Origin: Pseudarthrobacter polychromogenes
GTDB lineage: Bacteria; Actinomycetota; Actinomycetes; Actinomycetales; Micrococcaceae
Length of the DNA stretch: 64,000 nt
NCBI RefSeq assembly: GCF_014644495.1
Contig: NZ_BMKU01000001.1
Location: 434,001 to 498,000, forward strand
Direction: 5' to 3'
The notes under the pieces were generated by a model. It ran no database searches, was not told the origin of the DNA, and worked only from the letters and a program-made list of their open reading frames with translations. The position numbers and the translations under genes are program-made. This document shows, piece after piece, positions 46,702 to 56,212 of this stretch (within the stretch, counting starts at the first letter, position 1; each line of letters opens with the position of its first letter).

Positions 46702-47586
46702 ATGCCTTCCCCCGCGGACCTCCCGCTGCTGTGTCCAGTGTGTTCCCAGCCGTTGGAGCGGGTGGGACCGGATGCCTCGGGGCAGACCCGCCTTGCCTGC
46801 GGCTCCGGGCATAGCTTCGATGCAGCCCGCCAGGGCTATTACAACCTGCTCGTGGGCAAAGGCACCGCCTTCGAGGCTGATACCGCCGGGATGGTGGACG
46901 CCCGGTTCAACTTCCTGGGGAGCGGGCATTATCGGCCCCTCGCAGATGCTGTAGCGGCCGCCGTCGTTCCCTTCCTGTCCAGTGAACCCGCCGTCGTCCT
47001 GGACTCGGGAACCGGAACCGGACACTACCTGCGGGGCCTGCTGGATCACGCGGCGGCAGAAGGCCGGACTGTGGCCGCCGTGGGCATGGACATTTCCAAG
47101 TTCGCCCTTCGGCGTGCTGCCCGGCTCAACAGCGAGGCACTGAACCTGGTCTGGGACGTGTGGCAGCCCCTGCCAGTGGCCGGCAACTCGGTGGACGCCA
47201 TCACGGTCATTTTCGCGCCGCGCAATGCCCCGGAATTCGCCCGTGTGCTGCGGCCAACAGGCCGGCTGGTGGTGGTCACGCCACGCTCCGGGCACCTCGG
47301 CTCCATTGCCCGCATCACGGGCATGCTCGGAATCGAAGAAGACAAGGACAGCCGGCTGGCTGCGGCGATGGTCCCCCATTTCACGGTCGCGGAAACCCTC
47401 GACATCGATATTCCTTTATCGCTGACCCGCAAGGAAGCAGCCGGCCTTGCCTTCATGGGACCCGCAGGGCACCACCTTGACCTCGGTGCCATCGCCGGCC
47501 GGCTTGAAAGCCAGCCCGAGACAATCCAGACCGAGGCAAGGTTCCGCCTCACTGTGTTCCGGCCCGCGGAACCCTCGCCAGCGTAA
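46702..47586 (+). CDS. RlmA-like 23S rRNA guanine-N1-methyltransferase
   Basis: This 294-residue protein begins with a zinc-binding segment, CPVCSQPLERVG then LACGSGHSFDAARQGYYNLL (CxxC...CxxxH), and a SAM methyltransferase domain (VVLDSGTGTGHYL motif I, VFAPRNAPEFARVLRPTG). This is the architecture of RlmA(I)/(II)/TlrB, which methylate G745/G748 of 23S rRNA; TlrB-type members confer tylosin/macrolide tolerance. Which guanine is used here cannot be told by eye. ATG 46702 is preceded by AGATAGAGCC. Confidence 0.85.
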   Translation: MPSPADLPLLCPVCSQPLERVGPDASGQTRLACGSGHSFDAARQGYYNLLVGKGTAFEADTAGMVDARFNFLGSGHYRPLADAVAAAVVPFLSSEPAVVLDSGTGTGHYLRGLLDHAAAEGRTVAAVGMDISKFALRRAARLNSEALNLVWDVWQPLPVAGNSVDAITVIFAPRNAPEFARVLRPTGRLVVVTPRSGHLGSIARITGMLGIEEDKDSRLAAAMVPHFTVAETLDIDIPLSLTRKEAAGLAFMGPAGHHLDLGAIAGRLESQPETIQTEARFRLTVFRPAEPSPA

Positions 47587-47707
47587 CGACTTGGCCACTA
47601 TCCCCCCACAAAAGTGCAGTGCCCCCCATAAGGCGGACGCCAGCACTACGATGGAAGGACAGTTACTGGCGGGCCCTAAACGGGGTCTCCCGTAGCGAAG
47701 GGGGAGC

Positions 47708-48175
47708 ATGATGTTCGAATGGTTGGGCGAAAACTGGTGGGCACTGTGGCTCTCGGCTTTCCTCGCTTTTGCAGTGATCGAGATGATCACCCTTGACCTT
47801 TTTTTCATCATGCTCGGCGGAGGTACCCTCGCCGCCATGGTGGCGGACTTCGCCGGTGCGGACCCCTGGCTGCAGATCGTGGTTTTCTGCGTCGTCTCCC
47901 TGCTCATGATTGCGTTTGTCCGGCCCGTGGCCCTGTCCCACCTGAAGAAGGGGCCGTCCGAGCAGCGGACCAACGTGGACCGCCTGATCGGCGAACAGGC
48001 GGTAGTAATGGAACCCGTCTCGTCCGACAGCGGCCTGGTGAAAATCGGCGGGGACATCTGGAGTGCACGCTCTGCGGCGGGAGTCCTTCCCGCCGGGCAA
48101 AAAGTAGTCGTAGCCGCGATAGACGGCGCCACTGCCGTCGTCTCGGCGGCATCGGAAGCCGACGGCAAGTCCTGA
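47708..48175 (+). CDS. NfeD family membrane protein
   Basis: This 155-residue protein has an N-terminal amphipathic start (MMFEWLGENWWALWL), two to three hydrophobic segments up to residue about 75, and a soluble OB-fold beta-barrel (residues about 88-150: LIGEQAVVMEPVSSDSGLVKIGGDIWSARS). NfeD proteins partner with SPFH/stomatin-like proteins, and such a gene follows after 33 bp. Start ATG 47708 or 47711 cannot be separated. Confidence 0.93.
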   Translation: MMFEWLGENWWALWLSAFLAFAVIEMITLDLFFIMLGGGTLAAMVADFAGADPWLQIVVFCVVSLLMIAFVRPVALSHLKKGPSEQRTNVDRLIGEQAVVMEPVSSDSGLVKIGGDIWSARSAAGVLPAGQKVVVAAIDGATAVVSAASEADGKS

Positions 48176-48208
48176 TACAGCCTGAACAATTGGGGAAAAA
48201 GGAGATGT

Positions 48209-49150
48209 ATGGATAACGCAGGAGGAGCCGCACTCGCCATAGTGCTGGTGGTCCTGATCGTGTTTGTGATTATCGTTCTGGTCCGTGCGGTCCGGATCGT
48301 TCCGCAGGCCCGCGCGGGAGTAGTTGAACGGCTCGGCAAATACCAAAGGACCCTCAATCCGGGACTGACCATCCTGATACCTTTCGTTGACCGGCTCCTG
48401 CCCCTGCTGGATCTTCGTGAGCAGGTGGTTTCGTTCCCGCCGCAGCCCGTCATCACAGAGGACAACCTGGTGGTCTCCATCGACACCGTGGTCTACTTCC
48501 AGGTAACTGATCCGCGCGCGGCCACCTACGAGATTGCCAACTACATCCAGGCCGTTGAGCAACTGACCACTACCACTTTGCGTAACGTTGTGGGCGGGCT
48601 GAACCTGGAGGAGGCACTCACCTCCCGCGACCAGATCAACGGCCAGCTCCGCGGCGTCCTGGACGAAGCCACCGGCCGGTGGGGCATCCGGGTCTCCCGT
48701 GTGGAACTGAAGGCCATCGATCCGCCCCACTCCATCCAGGACTCGATGGAGAAGCAGATGCGTGCCGAGCGCGACCGGCGTGCGGCCATCCTGACTGCCG
48801 AGGGAACCAAGCAGTCGGCCATCCTGACCGCTGAGGGCCAGCGGCAGGCCTCGATCCTGGCAGCTGAAGGTGACGCCAAAGCGGCAATCCTCCGTGCTGA
48901 CGGCGAAGCGCAGGCCATCCAGAAGGTCTTCGACGCCATCCACAAGGGCAATCCGGACCAGAAGCTTTTGGCCTACCAGTACCTGCAGACACTGCCCAAG
49001 CTGGCGGAGGGCTCCTCCAACAAGCTGTGGATCATTCCCAGTGAGGTCGGTGAGGCACTTAAGGGAATCGGCAACGCCCTGGGCGGGACTACCCCGGAAG
49101 CCGCCGGCGGCCTGTTCGACGAAGTCGGGGCCAAGCCGTCCGAACCCTAG
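48209..49150 (+). CDS. SPFH/band 7 domain protein (stomatin/QmcA-like)
   Basis: This 313-residue membrane-anchored protein has a hydrophobic N-terminal segment (residues 8-27), a band 7 domain (RIVPQARAGVVERLGKYQRTL to about residue 190), a coiled-coil region with AERDRRAAILTAEGTKQSAILTAEG repeats (about residues 190-245), and a C-terminal tail. It forms a conserved pair with NfeD and probably organises membrane microdomains. A terminator follows. Confidence 0.93.
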   Translation: MDNAGGAALAIVLVVLIVFVIIVLVRAVRIVPQARAGVVERLGKYQRTLNPGLTILIPFVDRLLPLLDLREQVVSFPPQPVITEDNLVVSIDTVVYFQVTDPRAATYEIANYIQAVEQLTTTTLRNVVGGLNLEEALTSRDQINGQLRGVLDEATGRWGIRVSRVELKAIDPPHSIQDSMEKQMRAERDRRAAILTAEGTKQSAILTAEGQRQASILAAEGDAKAAILRADGEAQAIQKVFDAIHKGNPDQKLLAYQYLQTLPKLAEGSSNKLWIIPSEVGEALKGIGNALGGTTPEAAGGLFDEVGAKPSEP

Positions 49151-49189
49151 AACCCGGCGCCCGGATCCAGCATCCTGGCCGGCCGTGAG

Positions 49190-49223
49190 GGAGGGATCCG
49201 CTTCAGGGCGGGTCCCTCCTTTT
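49190..49223 (+). terminator. Intrinsic terminator after the SPFH gene
   Basis: GGAGGGATCCGC (49190-49201) pairs with GCGGGTCCCTCC (49208-49219), a 12-bp stem with one wobble pair, followed by TTTT. Confidence 0.85.
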
Positions 49224-49251
49224 GGCTGTTCCACCGGGATGCCGGTATAAT
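49222..49251 (+). promoter_or_regulatory. Housekeeping (SigA-type) promoter P1 of rbpA
   Basis: TTGGCT (49222-49227), 18 bp, TATAAT (49246-49251). The -10 is a perfect consensus. It gives an approximately 150-base 5' leader for rbpA. Confidence 0.8.
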
Positions 49252-49282
49252 TGTGTATTTGTCCGGCCGGAGCAGATCCGCT

Positions 49283-49308
49283 GGAACAACAAAGCTTCGC
49301 GATGCGTT
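49283..49308 (+). promoter_or_regulatory. SigR/SigH-type promoter of rbpA
   Basis: GGAACA (49283-49288), 16 bp, CGTT (49305-49308) matches the ECF SigH/SigR consensus GGAAYA-N16/17-CGTT. In Streptomyces coelicolor rbpA is a known SigR (disulfide-stress) target, so the same control is likely here. Confidence 0.75.
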
Positions 49309-49410
49309 GAATCTAGAGATGCAGCACAGAGCACACAGTAGTCCGGCGGCGCTTCGCCGCCACCGGCTAGCGCGGTGTTGTACACCGCGAACCGACCAGA
49401 GGGAGAAATC

Positions 49411-49758
49411 ATGAGCGATCGCAGCCTGCGGGGCATGCGCCTTGGTGCACAGAGCATGGAGACCGAGTCCGGAGTAGAGCCGGCTCCGCGCCAGCGTGTT
49501 GAGTACCGGTGCGAGGACGGCGAGCAGGTCTTCGTCACCTTCTCCTCAGAGGCGGAAATTCCTCCTGTTTGGGTTTCCAAGACCGGCAAGGAAGCGCTCC
49601 TGGTTGATGGCGAACGGCCTGACACCAGCAACGACAAAGCTGTCCGTACCCACTGGGACATGCTCCTGGAACGCCGCTCGCTGCCCGAGCTTGAGCAGAT
49701 CCTCGAAGACCGGCTGACCATCCTGCGCGAACGCCGCGGAGAGCGCCGCTCCGCCTAA
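49411..49758 (+). CDS. rbpA: RNA polymerase-binding protein RbpA
   Basis: RbpA binds RNA polymerase and the housekeeping sigma factor and stabilises promoter opening; in Mycobacterium it is essential. The 115-residue protein has the N-terminal tail MSDRSLRGMRLGAQSM, the RbpA core (RVEYRCEDGEQVFVTFSSEAEIPPVW), and the sigma-interaction helix EQILEDRLTILRERR near the C-terminus. Expected zinc-like cysteine pairs are reduced to a single C (YRCEDG), as in other RbpA proteins. ATG 49411 has GAGGGAG upstream. Confidence 0.95.
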   Translation: MSDRSLRGMRLGAQSMETESGVEPAPRQRVEYRCEDGEQVFVTFSSEAEIPPVWVSKTGKEALLVDGERPDTSNDKAVRTHWDMLLERRSLPELEQILEDRLTILRERRGERRSA

Positions 49759-49779
49759 GGTTCAGGCCTGTTGCTCTGA

Positions 49780-49829
49780 CAGAAAAGGGAGCCGCCCTGC
49801 ACTTTCGTGTGGGGCGGCTCCCTTTTCTG
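49780..49829. terminator. Strong terminator after rbpA (bidirectional)
   Basis: An 18-bp stem built around AGAAAAGGGAGCCGCCC (49781-49797) and its complement (49812-49828) with a long loop separates rbpA from the convergent mannosyltransferase gene. Confidence 0.9.
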
Positions 49830-49867
49830 TTGGTTCAGCCGGACGCAGTGGCGGCGGAGCTGCAGCC

Positions 49868-50611
49868 TTAGGGGCGGCCGGCTGCCTTCTTGCGGGTCAG
49901 CGTGTTCCAGCGTGCCTGCAGGCCCCACTTGGTGACGTTGACCATGGCTTCCACCACGATGTTGCCGCTCATCTTGGATGCTCCAAGTTCCCGCTCAACA
50001 AAAGTGATGGGCCGTTCCTCGATGCGGAGTCCCATCCGGGCCACACGGAAGGCGAGGTCCACCTGGAAGCCGTAGCCGACAGAATCCACCTGGTCCAGGT
50101 TGAGCTTCTCCAGCGTTGTCCTGCGGAACGCGCGGTACCCGCCGGTGACATCCTTGATGTTCAGCCCCAGCATGAGGCGGGCGTAGGTGCTTCCCACCCG
50201 GGAAATGGCCTGGCGGTACAGCGGCCAGTTCACAACCTTCCCGCCAGGCACCCAGCGGGAGCCCATGGCAAGGTCCGCGCCCTGCTCCACAGCTTCCAGG
50301 AGCTGGGGAAGCTGCTCCGGCTGGTGGGAACCGTCCGCGTCCATCTCCACGAGCACGTCATAGCCGGCGTCCAGGCCCCACCTGAAGCCGGCAATGTACG
50401 CGGCTCCGAGCCCTTCCTTGCCCTTCCGGTGCAGGACATGGACCTGGGAATCCCCAGCGGCGAAACGGTCCGCGAGCTGGCCGGTACCGTCAGGGCTGTT
50501 GTCATCCACCACCAGAACATCCGACGCCGGAACTGCCGCGCGAAGCCGCTGAAGGGTCTTGGGCAGCGATTCCAGTTCGTTGTAGGTGGGAATGATGGTG
50601 AGGACTCGCAC
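49868..50611 (-). CDS. Polyprenol monophosphomannose synthase (GT2 family)
   Basis: This cytoplasmic-side GT2 enzyme makes polyprenol-phosphate-mannose for lipomannan or protein mannosylation. The 247-residue protein has the GT-A fold with [32 protein letters not shown] (DxD motif), a VWVPGGKV-type region here reading [13 protein letters not shown], and GGYRAFRR. The related Mycobacterium Ppm1 has an additional apolipoprotein acyltransferase domain, absent here. GTG 50611 has AGGAAAGG 6 bases upstream. Confidence 0.9.
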   Translation of the reverse strand: MRVLTIIPTYNELESLPKTLQRLRAAVPASDVLVVDDNSPDGTGQLADRFAAGDSQVHVLHRKGKEGLGAAYIAGFRWGLDAGYDVLVEMDADGSHQPEQLPQLLEAVEQGADLAMGSRWVPGGKVVNWPLYRQAISRVGSTYARLMLGLNIKDVTGGYRAFRRTTLEKLNLDQVDSVGYGFQVDLAFRVARMGLRIEERPITFVERELGASKMSGNIVVEAMVNVTKWGLQARWNTLTRKKAAGRP

Positions 50612-50705
50612 AGGGGGCCTTTCCTGGGGGAAATGGTCAGTGCGCCCGGCTGCGAACGGATCGGCGGAGGGCGCAACTATCAATTATAGGACGGCAGCGG
50701 TCCGG

Positions 50706-52361
50706 TCAGGACCGCAGCGCCGGGCTTGCGTAAAGTTCGACGCCGTTGCGGACCGTCTGCAGGCACACCGGGTCACTGCCGGTATCGAGTGCAGGCAGCA
50801 GCGGCGTTCGCGCCCGCGGGTCGGTGCTCCAGGACTGGACCCGCCCGTCGGCGACCTGGACCATCAGTTCCTCAACCTCCCACACAGCGAAACTCGCCGG
50901 TGCCCCCGGTACCAGCTGGCCGGCCATCGGATCGGAGTACTTCGCCGCCCGCCAGCCCGCACGCGTGTGGCCCAGGAAGGCGGCACGGGCGGAGATCCGC
51001 TCATCCTCGTTGTGGTGCTCCAGGCACGCCCTCACGCTGGACCAGGGGCGCAGCGGCGTCACGGGGCTGTCGCTGCCGAAGCAGACGGGCACCCCGGCTG
51101 CGTAGAGGGTGGCGAACGGGTTCATGGACCGGCTCCGCTCCCCCAGCCTCTGCTCATACAGAGCTCCCGGTCCTCCCCAGGCGGCGTCAAACGATGGCTG
51201 GGCACTGACCGTCACGGCATACCGGGACAACACCTCGACGGCGGCGGAATCAATCATCTCCACGTGTTCAAAGCGGTGCCAGGCAGCGCGCAGCCGCTGC
51301 TCACCCACTTCCTTGGCTGCCAGTGCCAGCGCGTCCAGCGCGGCGTCCAGCCCGGCGTCGCCAATGACGTGGAAACCACCCTGGACTCCGGCAAGCGAGC
51401 ACGCCGCCAGATGCGCCGCGGCCTCTTCCACGCTGAGGTAGAGGTTGCCCTGTTCCTCAGGAGCATCGCTGTAGCCGGACCGCAGGGCAGCTGTCCGGGA
51501 GCCCACGGAGCCATCGATGTTCAGGTCGCCGGCGAGCCCCCGCACCGGGAAGCCAAACTGGTCCAGGAGGTTGCGGACGTGCTCTTCCGAGGTGGCCAGT
51601 TCCCCCCAATAGGGCAGGACCTCGGGGACGCCTGCGGTTCCGGGCGCGCCGCTGTTCCAGGCCCCAGCCAGCCGGAGGTCCTCCACACCGCCGATATGCG
51701 GTGCCCCCATTTCCGCTACTGCCACGTAACCGTTGGCTGCAGCTTCGGACAAAGCCCGCGCCTGGTGGCGCTTCAACGCTTCTTCGGGCTGGCGCCGGGT
51801 TGCCTGCCGGGCGGCCGTGTGCGCGGCCCGGCGGACCCTGGCGCCGCCGTCGAACCCGTCCAACTGACTGACTCCGGCCGCATCGGCGAGTGACCCGGAA
51901 ATCAGCGCGGAGTGCACGTCCACCCGGGACAGGTACACCGGCCGTCCCGCTGATGCCCGCTCCAGTTCAGCGGCGGTGGGGAGGCTGCTGTCCGGCCAGG
52001 CGGTCTCGTCCCAGCCGTGGCCCAGGACAGGCCCGTCACCGGGGACAGCAGCCACGGCGTCGAGCAACTCCCTGGCTGACCGGATTCCGCCCAGCCGGAG
52101 GGAGTCCAGCGCGATGCCCGTCTCGGTCAGGTGGATGTGGGAGTCCACGAACCCTGGCGTCACGAGGGCGCCGCGGAGATCGATGATTTCCATGGAGCTG
52201 TCCGCGATGGAGGTGGCCGCCTGTTCGGATCCCACCCAGGCCACCGTGCCGCCATCCACCACCATTGCCGTGGCAAAGGGGTCGGCGGCGGTGTAGACGG
52301 AGCCGTTCCGGTAGAGGACTGTTTTTGTGCGCGGGACGGGCAGCGGTTCAGGTTGGGACAT
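50706..52361 (-). CDS. Amidohydrolase family protein (YtcJ-like)
   Basis: This 551-residue metal-dependent amidohydrolase has the HxH metal motif in FVDSHIHLTETG (residues about 70-81), a conserved HVIGDAGLD (metal His) and CFGSDSPVTPL (metal Asp). The N-terminal beta-sandwich is VLYRNGSVYTAADPFATA. The subgroup includes exoenzymes and deaminases of uncertain substrate. It is adjacent to the helicase gene on the same strand, probably unrelated in function. Confidence 0.87.
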   Translation of the reverse strand: MSQPEPLPVPRTKTVLYRNGSVYTAADPFATAMVVDGGTVAWVGSEQAATSIADSSMEIIDLRGALVTPGFVDSHIHLTETGIALDSLRLGGIRSARELLDAVAAVPGDGPVLGHGWDETAWPDSSLPTAAELERASAGRPVYLSRVDVHSALISGSLADAAGVSQLDGFDGGARVRRAAHTAARQATRRQPEEALKRHQARALSEAAANGYVAVAEMGAPHIGGVEDLRLAGAWNSGAPGTAGVPEVLPYWGELATSEEHVRNLLDQFGFPVRGLAGDLNIDGSVGSRTAALRSGYSDAPEEQGNLYLSVEEAAAHLAACSLAGVQGGFHVIGDAGLDAALDALALAAKEVGEQRLRAAWHRFEHVEMIDSAAVEVLSRYAVTVSAQPSFDAAWGGPGALYEQRLGERSRSMNPFATLYAAGVPVCFGSDSPVTPLRPWSSVRACLEHHNEDERISARAAFLGHTRAGWRAAKYSDPMAGQLVPGAPASFAVWEVEELMVQVADGRVQSWSTDPRARTPLLPALDTGSDPVCLQTVRNGVELYASPALRS

Positions 52362-52415
52362 ACGGGGCAGTGCTCCTGGCGTTGGGGCGCGCCGGCGGGC
52401 AGCCGGCGTTGCTGG

Positions 52416-55349
52416 TCAGAGGACGGAGGAATAAGCCACGACACCGCGGCGGATCAGGGAGATGGCCTCGGCACAGAGCCTGGCCAGGCGGGGATCCAGC
52501 CCGGGGATCTTGGCGAGCTGGTCCAGAAGGTCCACAACCTGCTTCACCCAGCGGACAAAGTCACCCGCGGCCAGGTCTGTGCCGCTAAGGACGTCCTGCA
52601 GATGCCGGCCCTTGGCCCACTTATAGACAGGCCAGACAAGCCCCAGTTCAGGTTCGCCGGTCAGCGGAAGCTTCTTGTCCTCTTCCACATCCTCAAGCGC
52701 GGACCATTCACGGACGACGATATCCACCGATGTCTCCAGCGAAATGCTGGGCATCCGTGGCCTCAGCCCCCGGTCTTCGCGTTTCGCCTGGTACACCAGC
52801 ACGCTGGCGAGGGCCGCAACCTCCACTGCGTCCAGGTCATCGAACGCGCCAAGCCGCAGCGACTGGGAAATCAGCAGGTCCTTTTCACCGTAAATCCGCC
52901 GGAGACGCTGGCCGTCAGGGCTGATGGAGAGCCGCCCGTCCGCTGCCTGTTCAAGGTACCCGTAGGTGGAAAGGACATCACAGACGCGGTCAAAGGTCTT
53001 GGCAATTGTGTTGGTCCTGCCCTGGATCTGCCGGACCAGCCCGTCGGTTTCACGGCGGAGCTTCCACCAGCGCTCGGACCAGCGGGCATGGTCTTCGCGC
53101 TCGCTGCAGCCATGGCACGGGTGGGCGCGGAGCGCGCGGCGGAGGTCCGCAATGCGCTTTTCCTGGTCAGGCAGGGCGGTGGCGAGGCCAAAGTCGTTGT
53201 TGCGGTTATTGCCCGGTGCGGGCGGCCGGTTTTCGCGCAGTGCATTCCGGGCCGACGAGGCCAGGTCCCGGCGGGACTTGGGCACTTTGGCGTTGAAGGA
53301 CTTGGGAATGCGGATGCGCGTCACCGGAGCGATGGGTCCCTCCAGGTCGTCGGTCCCAATCCTGCGCAGTTGGTTGTCCAGCGTCAGGACGGCCGGCCGT
53401 GGCTCCCGGCTGGTGTGGTCCGAACTGAGCACAATAGCCGGACCAGGTGCCCTCCCGCCGGGAACGTCCACCACGTCACCCGGCAGCAGCCGGGCCAGCG
53501 AATCGTCACTGAGCGACTTCCGTACGCGGGACTTGGTGCGGGAGCCGGCGTTTTCGGCGTCGGACAGTTCCCTGCGCAGCCGTGCGTACTCGGTGAAGTC
53601 ACCCAGATGGCAGGTCATGGACTTTGCGTACCCGGCCAGCGACTCCTCCCGGCTGCGCACCTGCCGCGCCAATCCCACAACGGAACGGTCAGCCTGGAAC
53701 TGTGCAAACGAGGACTCTAAAATCTCACGGGCCCTTGCCCGGCCAAACTGTGCCAGGAGGTTGATGCTCATGTTGTAGGTGGGCCGGAAACTCGAGTTCA
53801 GCGGGTAGGTGCGCCGCGACGCAAGGCCGGCGACCGCCGTCGGATCCGTTCCAGGCTGCCACAGCACCACGGCGTGGCCCTCCACGTCGATGCCGCGGCG
53901 GCCGGCACGGCCGGTCAGCTGGGTGTACTCCCCTGCCGTGATATCCACGTGGGCTTCGCCGTTAAACTTGTCCAGCTTCTCGAGCACCACGGAACGGGCA
54001 GGCATGTTGACGCCCAGTGCCAGCGTTTCCGTGGCGAACACCGCCTTGACCAAACCGTCAGCGAAAAGCTTCTCCACCACTTCTTTGAACGTGGGGAGCA
54101 TGCCGGCGTGGTGTGCTGCGAAGCCGCGGATCAGGCCGTCACGCCAGGTCCAGAAGCCCAGGACGTCCAGGTCATCGGGCGGAATGTCCTGCCCGGCCTC
54201 ATCAACGCGCTGGGCAATGATGCTCTGTTCCCTCTCCGTGGTGAGCCACAGCCCGGACCCCACACACTGCGCCACCGCAGCGTCACAGCCCGCCCTGGAA
54301 AAGATGAAGGTGATAGCAGGCAGCAGGTCCATGCGGTCAAGGCTTGCGATGACCTGCGGCCGGCTGGCCGGGCGCACACCCCGCTCGTCCCCGCCACGGC
54401 CGGGCCGGTCATTGCCGCGTCTTCCGCGCTGGCCACGCCCTCCCGGTCCTCCCTGGCGGCTGCGGAAATTCTGCTGGATTTCGCTGCGCGCCACCTTCAG
54501 GAGGTCGGGATTGACGTCGAAGCCGCGCCCCTTGGCGCCGTCAGCAGACGGGACCGGCTGCGTCCCGTCGCCGTCCACGGGCGGGGCGATTTCATCGAAG
54601 GTGGTTTCCCCGGCAAACAGATCCATGACCTGGCGGCCCACCATCACGTGCTGCCACAGGGGTACCGGCCGGTGCTCGGAGACGATGATGTCGGTGTCGC
54701 CGCGCACGGTGTCCAGCCACGCGCCGAACTCCTCGGCGTTGGAGACGGTGGCGCTGAGTGAGACAACCTGCACCTCGCTGGGAAGGTGGATGATGACTTC
54801 CTCCCAGACGGCGCCGCGGAAGCGGTCGGCGAGGTAATGGACCTCATCCATCACCACATAGCCGAGGTCGTCAAGGGTTGCCGAGTCCGCGTACAGCATG
54901 TTCCGGAGGACTTCCGTGGTCATCACGACGACGGGCGCGTCGCCGTTGATGCTTGTGTCGCCGGTGAGCAGGCCTACGTTCCCGGCGCCGTACTTCTCGG
55001 CAAGCTCGGTGAATTTCTGGTTGCTGAGGGCCTTGATCGGGGTGGTGTAGAACGCCTTGAGGCCACGCTCCAGGGCGAGGTAGATGGCGAATTCCCCGAC
55101 GATCGTTTTCCCGGCTCCAGTGGGGGCCGCCACCAGCACTCCCCTGCCCTCCTGCAGGGAGTGACAGGACTTCCGCTGGAAATCGTCCAGCTCGAAGTCG
55201 AGAGTGCGGACGAACGCTCCAAGGTACGTCGCTGCTTCGGCCCTGCGTTCGGCGCTGGCCTGGTACCGCTCTGCGGGGGAAAGCTCTTCGAAGTCAGTGG
55301 GGCCGGGAGTGAACGGTCCAGAGGAAGAAGGCCCGGTGTTGGAGGACAT
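52416..55349 (-). CDS. Ski2/Mtr4-like DEAD/DExH-box helicase (HelY-type)
   Basis: This 977-residue superfamily 2 helicase has motif I APTGAGKT (residues about 76-83), motif II DEVHY, motif III SATVSNAEEFG, a recombinase-like arm (residues about 200-345, rich in Arg/Gly: RQGGPGGRGQRGRRGNDRPGRGG), motif VI QLTGRAGRRGIDVEG, and the C-terminal DSHCT domain. Related actinobacterial proteins are HelY. Likely an RNA helicase in RNA decay or processing. It runs in the same direction as tatC, 20 bp downstream of it. Confidence 0.93.
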   Translation of the reverse strand: MSSNTGPSSSGPFTPGPTDFEELSPAERYQASAERRAEAATYLGAFVRTLDFELDDFQRKSCHSLQEGRGVLVAAPTGAGKTIVGEFAIYLALERGLKAFYTTPIKALSNQKFTELAEKYGAGNVGLLTGDTSINGDAPVVVMTTEVLRNMLYADSATLDDLGYVVMDEVHYLADRFRGAVWEEVIIHLPSEVQVVSLSATVSNAEEFGAWLDTVRGDTDIIVSEHRPVPLWQHVMVGRQVMDLFAGETTFDEIAPPVDGDGTQPVPSADGAKGRGFDVNPDLLKVARSEIQQNFRSRQGGPGGRGQRGRRGNDRPGRGGDERGVRPASRPQVIASLDRMDLLPAITFIFSRAGCDAAVAQCVGSGLWLTTEREQSIIAQRVDEAGQDIPPDDLDVLGFWTWRDGLIRGFAAHHAGMLPTFKEVVEKLFADGLVKAVFATETLALGVNMPARSVVLEKLDKFNGEAHVDITAGEYTQLTGRAGRRGIDVEGHAVVLWQPGTDPTAVAGLASRRTYPLNSSFRPTYNMSINLLAQFGRARAREILESSFAQFQADRSVVGLARQVRSREESLAGYAKSMTCHLGDFTEYARLRRELSDAENAGSRTKSRVRKSLSDDSLARLLPGDVVDVPGGRAPGPAIVLSSDHTSREPRPAVLTLDNQLRRIGTDDLEGPIAPVTRIRIPKSFNAKVPKSRRDLASSARNALRENRPPAPGNNRNNDFGLATALPDQEKRIADLRRALRAHPCHGCSEREDHARWSERWWKLRRETDGLVRQIQGRTNTIAKTFDRVCDVLSTYGYLEQAADGRLSISPDGQRLRRIYGEKDLLISQSLRLGAFDDLDAVEVAALASVLVYQAKREDRGLRPRMPSISLETSVDIVVREWSALEDVEEDKKLPLTGEPELGLVWPVYKWAKGRHLQDVLSGTDLAAGDFVRWVKQVVDLLDQLAKIPGLDPRLARLCAEAISLIRRGVVAYSSVL

Positions 55350-55369
55350 ATCCCAAGCCTAACGGGCGC

Positions 55370-56206
55370 CTAGAGGTTCTTCAGCTCGCTGCCCGGGGTG
55401 GCGATGTCTGCTGTTGCGTCTGTTTCAGCTGCCCGCTTGGCCTCCCGGCGGGCCCGGCGCTTGTCGTTCATGAGACAAATGCCGATTGCTGCAAAGAACA
55501 GCACCAGCAGCGGCCCTGCCAGCATGAACATCGAAATGGCGTCGGCTCCGGGAGCGGCAATGGCGGCAAGGACGAACACCAGGAAAACGGTGATGCGCCA
55601 GGCCTTGAGGATGGTCTGCCCCGAGATGACACCGGCCATGTTGATGCCCACCAGGACCACCGGCACCAGGAAGGCGATGCCCAGCACCAGGACCATCCGG
55701 GTGACGAACTCGATGTAGGTGCGCGCATCGATGACGCTGGACGAACCGTCCGGAGTGAACTGGGTGAGTGCCCTGACCACCTGCGGGACCACAAGCCAGC
55801 CTGCCCAGATTCCGGCCAGGAACAGCGGGACCGCAGCCGCCATGTACCCCAGCGTGTACCGGCGCTCCTTGGACGTGAGGCCGGGCGTGATGAAGGCCCA
55901 CAACTGGTAAATCCAGATCGGGCTGGAAATCACCACGCCAATCAGCAGCGACATCTGGAGTTTGAAGTCGAAGGGGGACGCGATGGTCCCAAAGTTAATT
56001 GCCGAAAGCCCGCCCGTCTGCTGGGAGATGCGGTTGACCGGATCGGCCAGGGCTTTCAGCAGCGGATCGTAAAGTATCCATCCTCCGATGCCGCCAATGA
56101 CGACGCCGATGGCCGACTTGATCAGCCGGTTCTTCAGCTCTTTGAGGTGGTCCCAAAGAGCCATCCGCCCCTCGGGGTTGGCTTTACGGGCCCGCGACAG
56201 TGCCAC
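55370..56206 (-). CDS. tatC: Sec-independent protein translocase TatC
   Basis: TatC is the twin-arginine signal receptor of the Tat pathway. The 278-residue protein has six hydrophobic segments and the conserved ALWDHLKELKNRLIKS N-terminus with the Glu/Arg signature. KERRYTLGYMAAAVPLFLAG, and EFVTRMVLVLGIAFLVPVVL are also present. The C-terminal tail is rich in charged residues. It is a neighbour of tatA. Confidence 0.95.
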   Translation of the reverse strand: MALSRARKANPEGRMALWDHLKELKNRLIKSAIGVVIGGIGGWILYDPLLKALADPVNRISQQTGGLSAINFGTIASPFDFKLQMSLLIGVVISSPIWIYQLWAFITPGLTSKERRYTLGYMAAAVPLFLAGIWAGWLVVPQVVRALTQFTPDGSSSVIDARTYIEFVTRMVLVLGIAFLVPVVLVGINMAGVISGQTILKAWRITVFLVFVLAAIAAPGADAISMFMLAGPLLVLFFAAIGICLMNDKRRARREAKRAAETDATADIATPGSELKNL

Positions 56207-56212
56207 TGGGGG

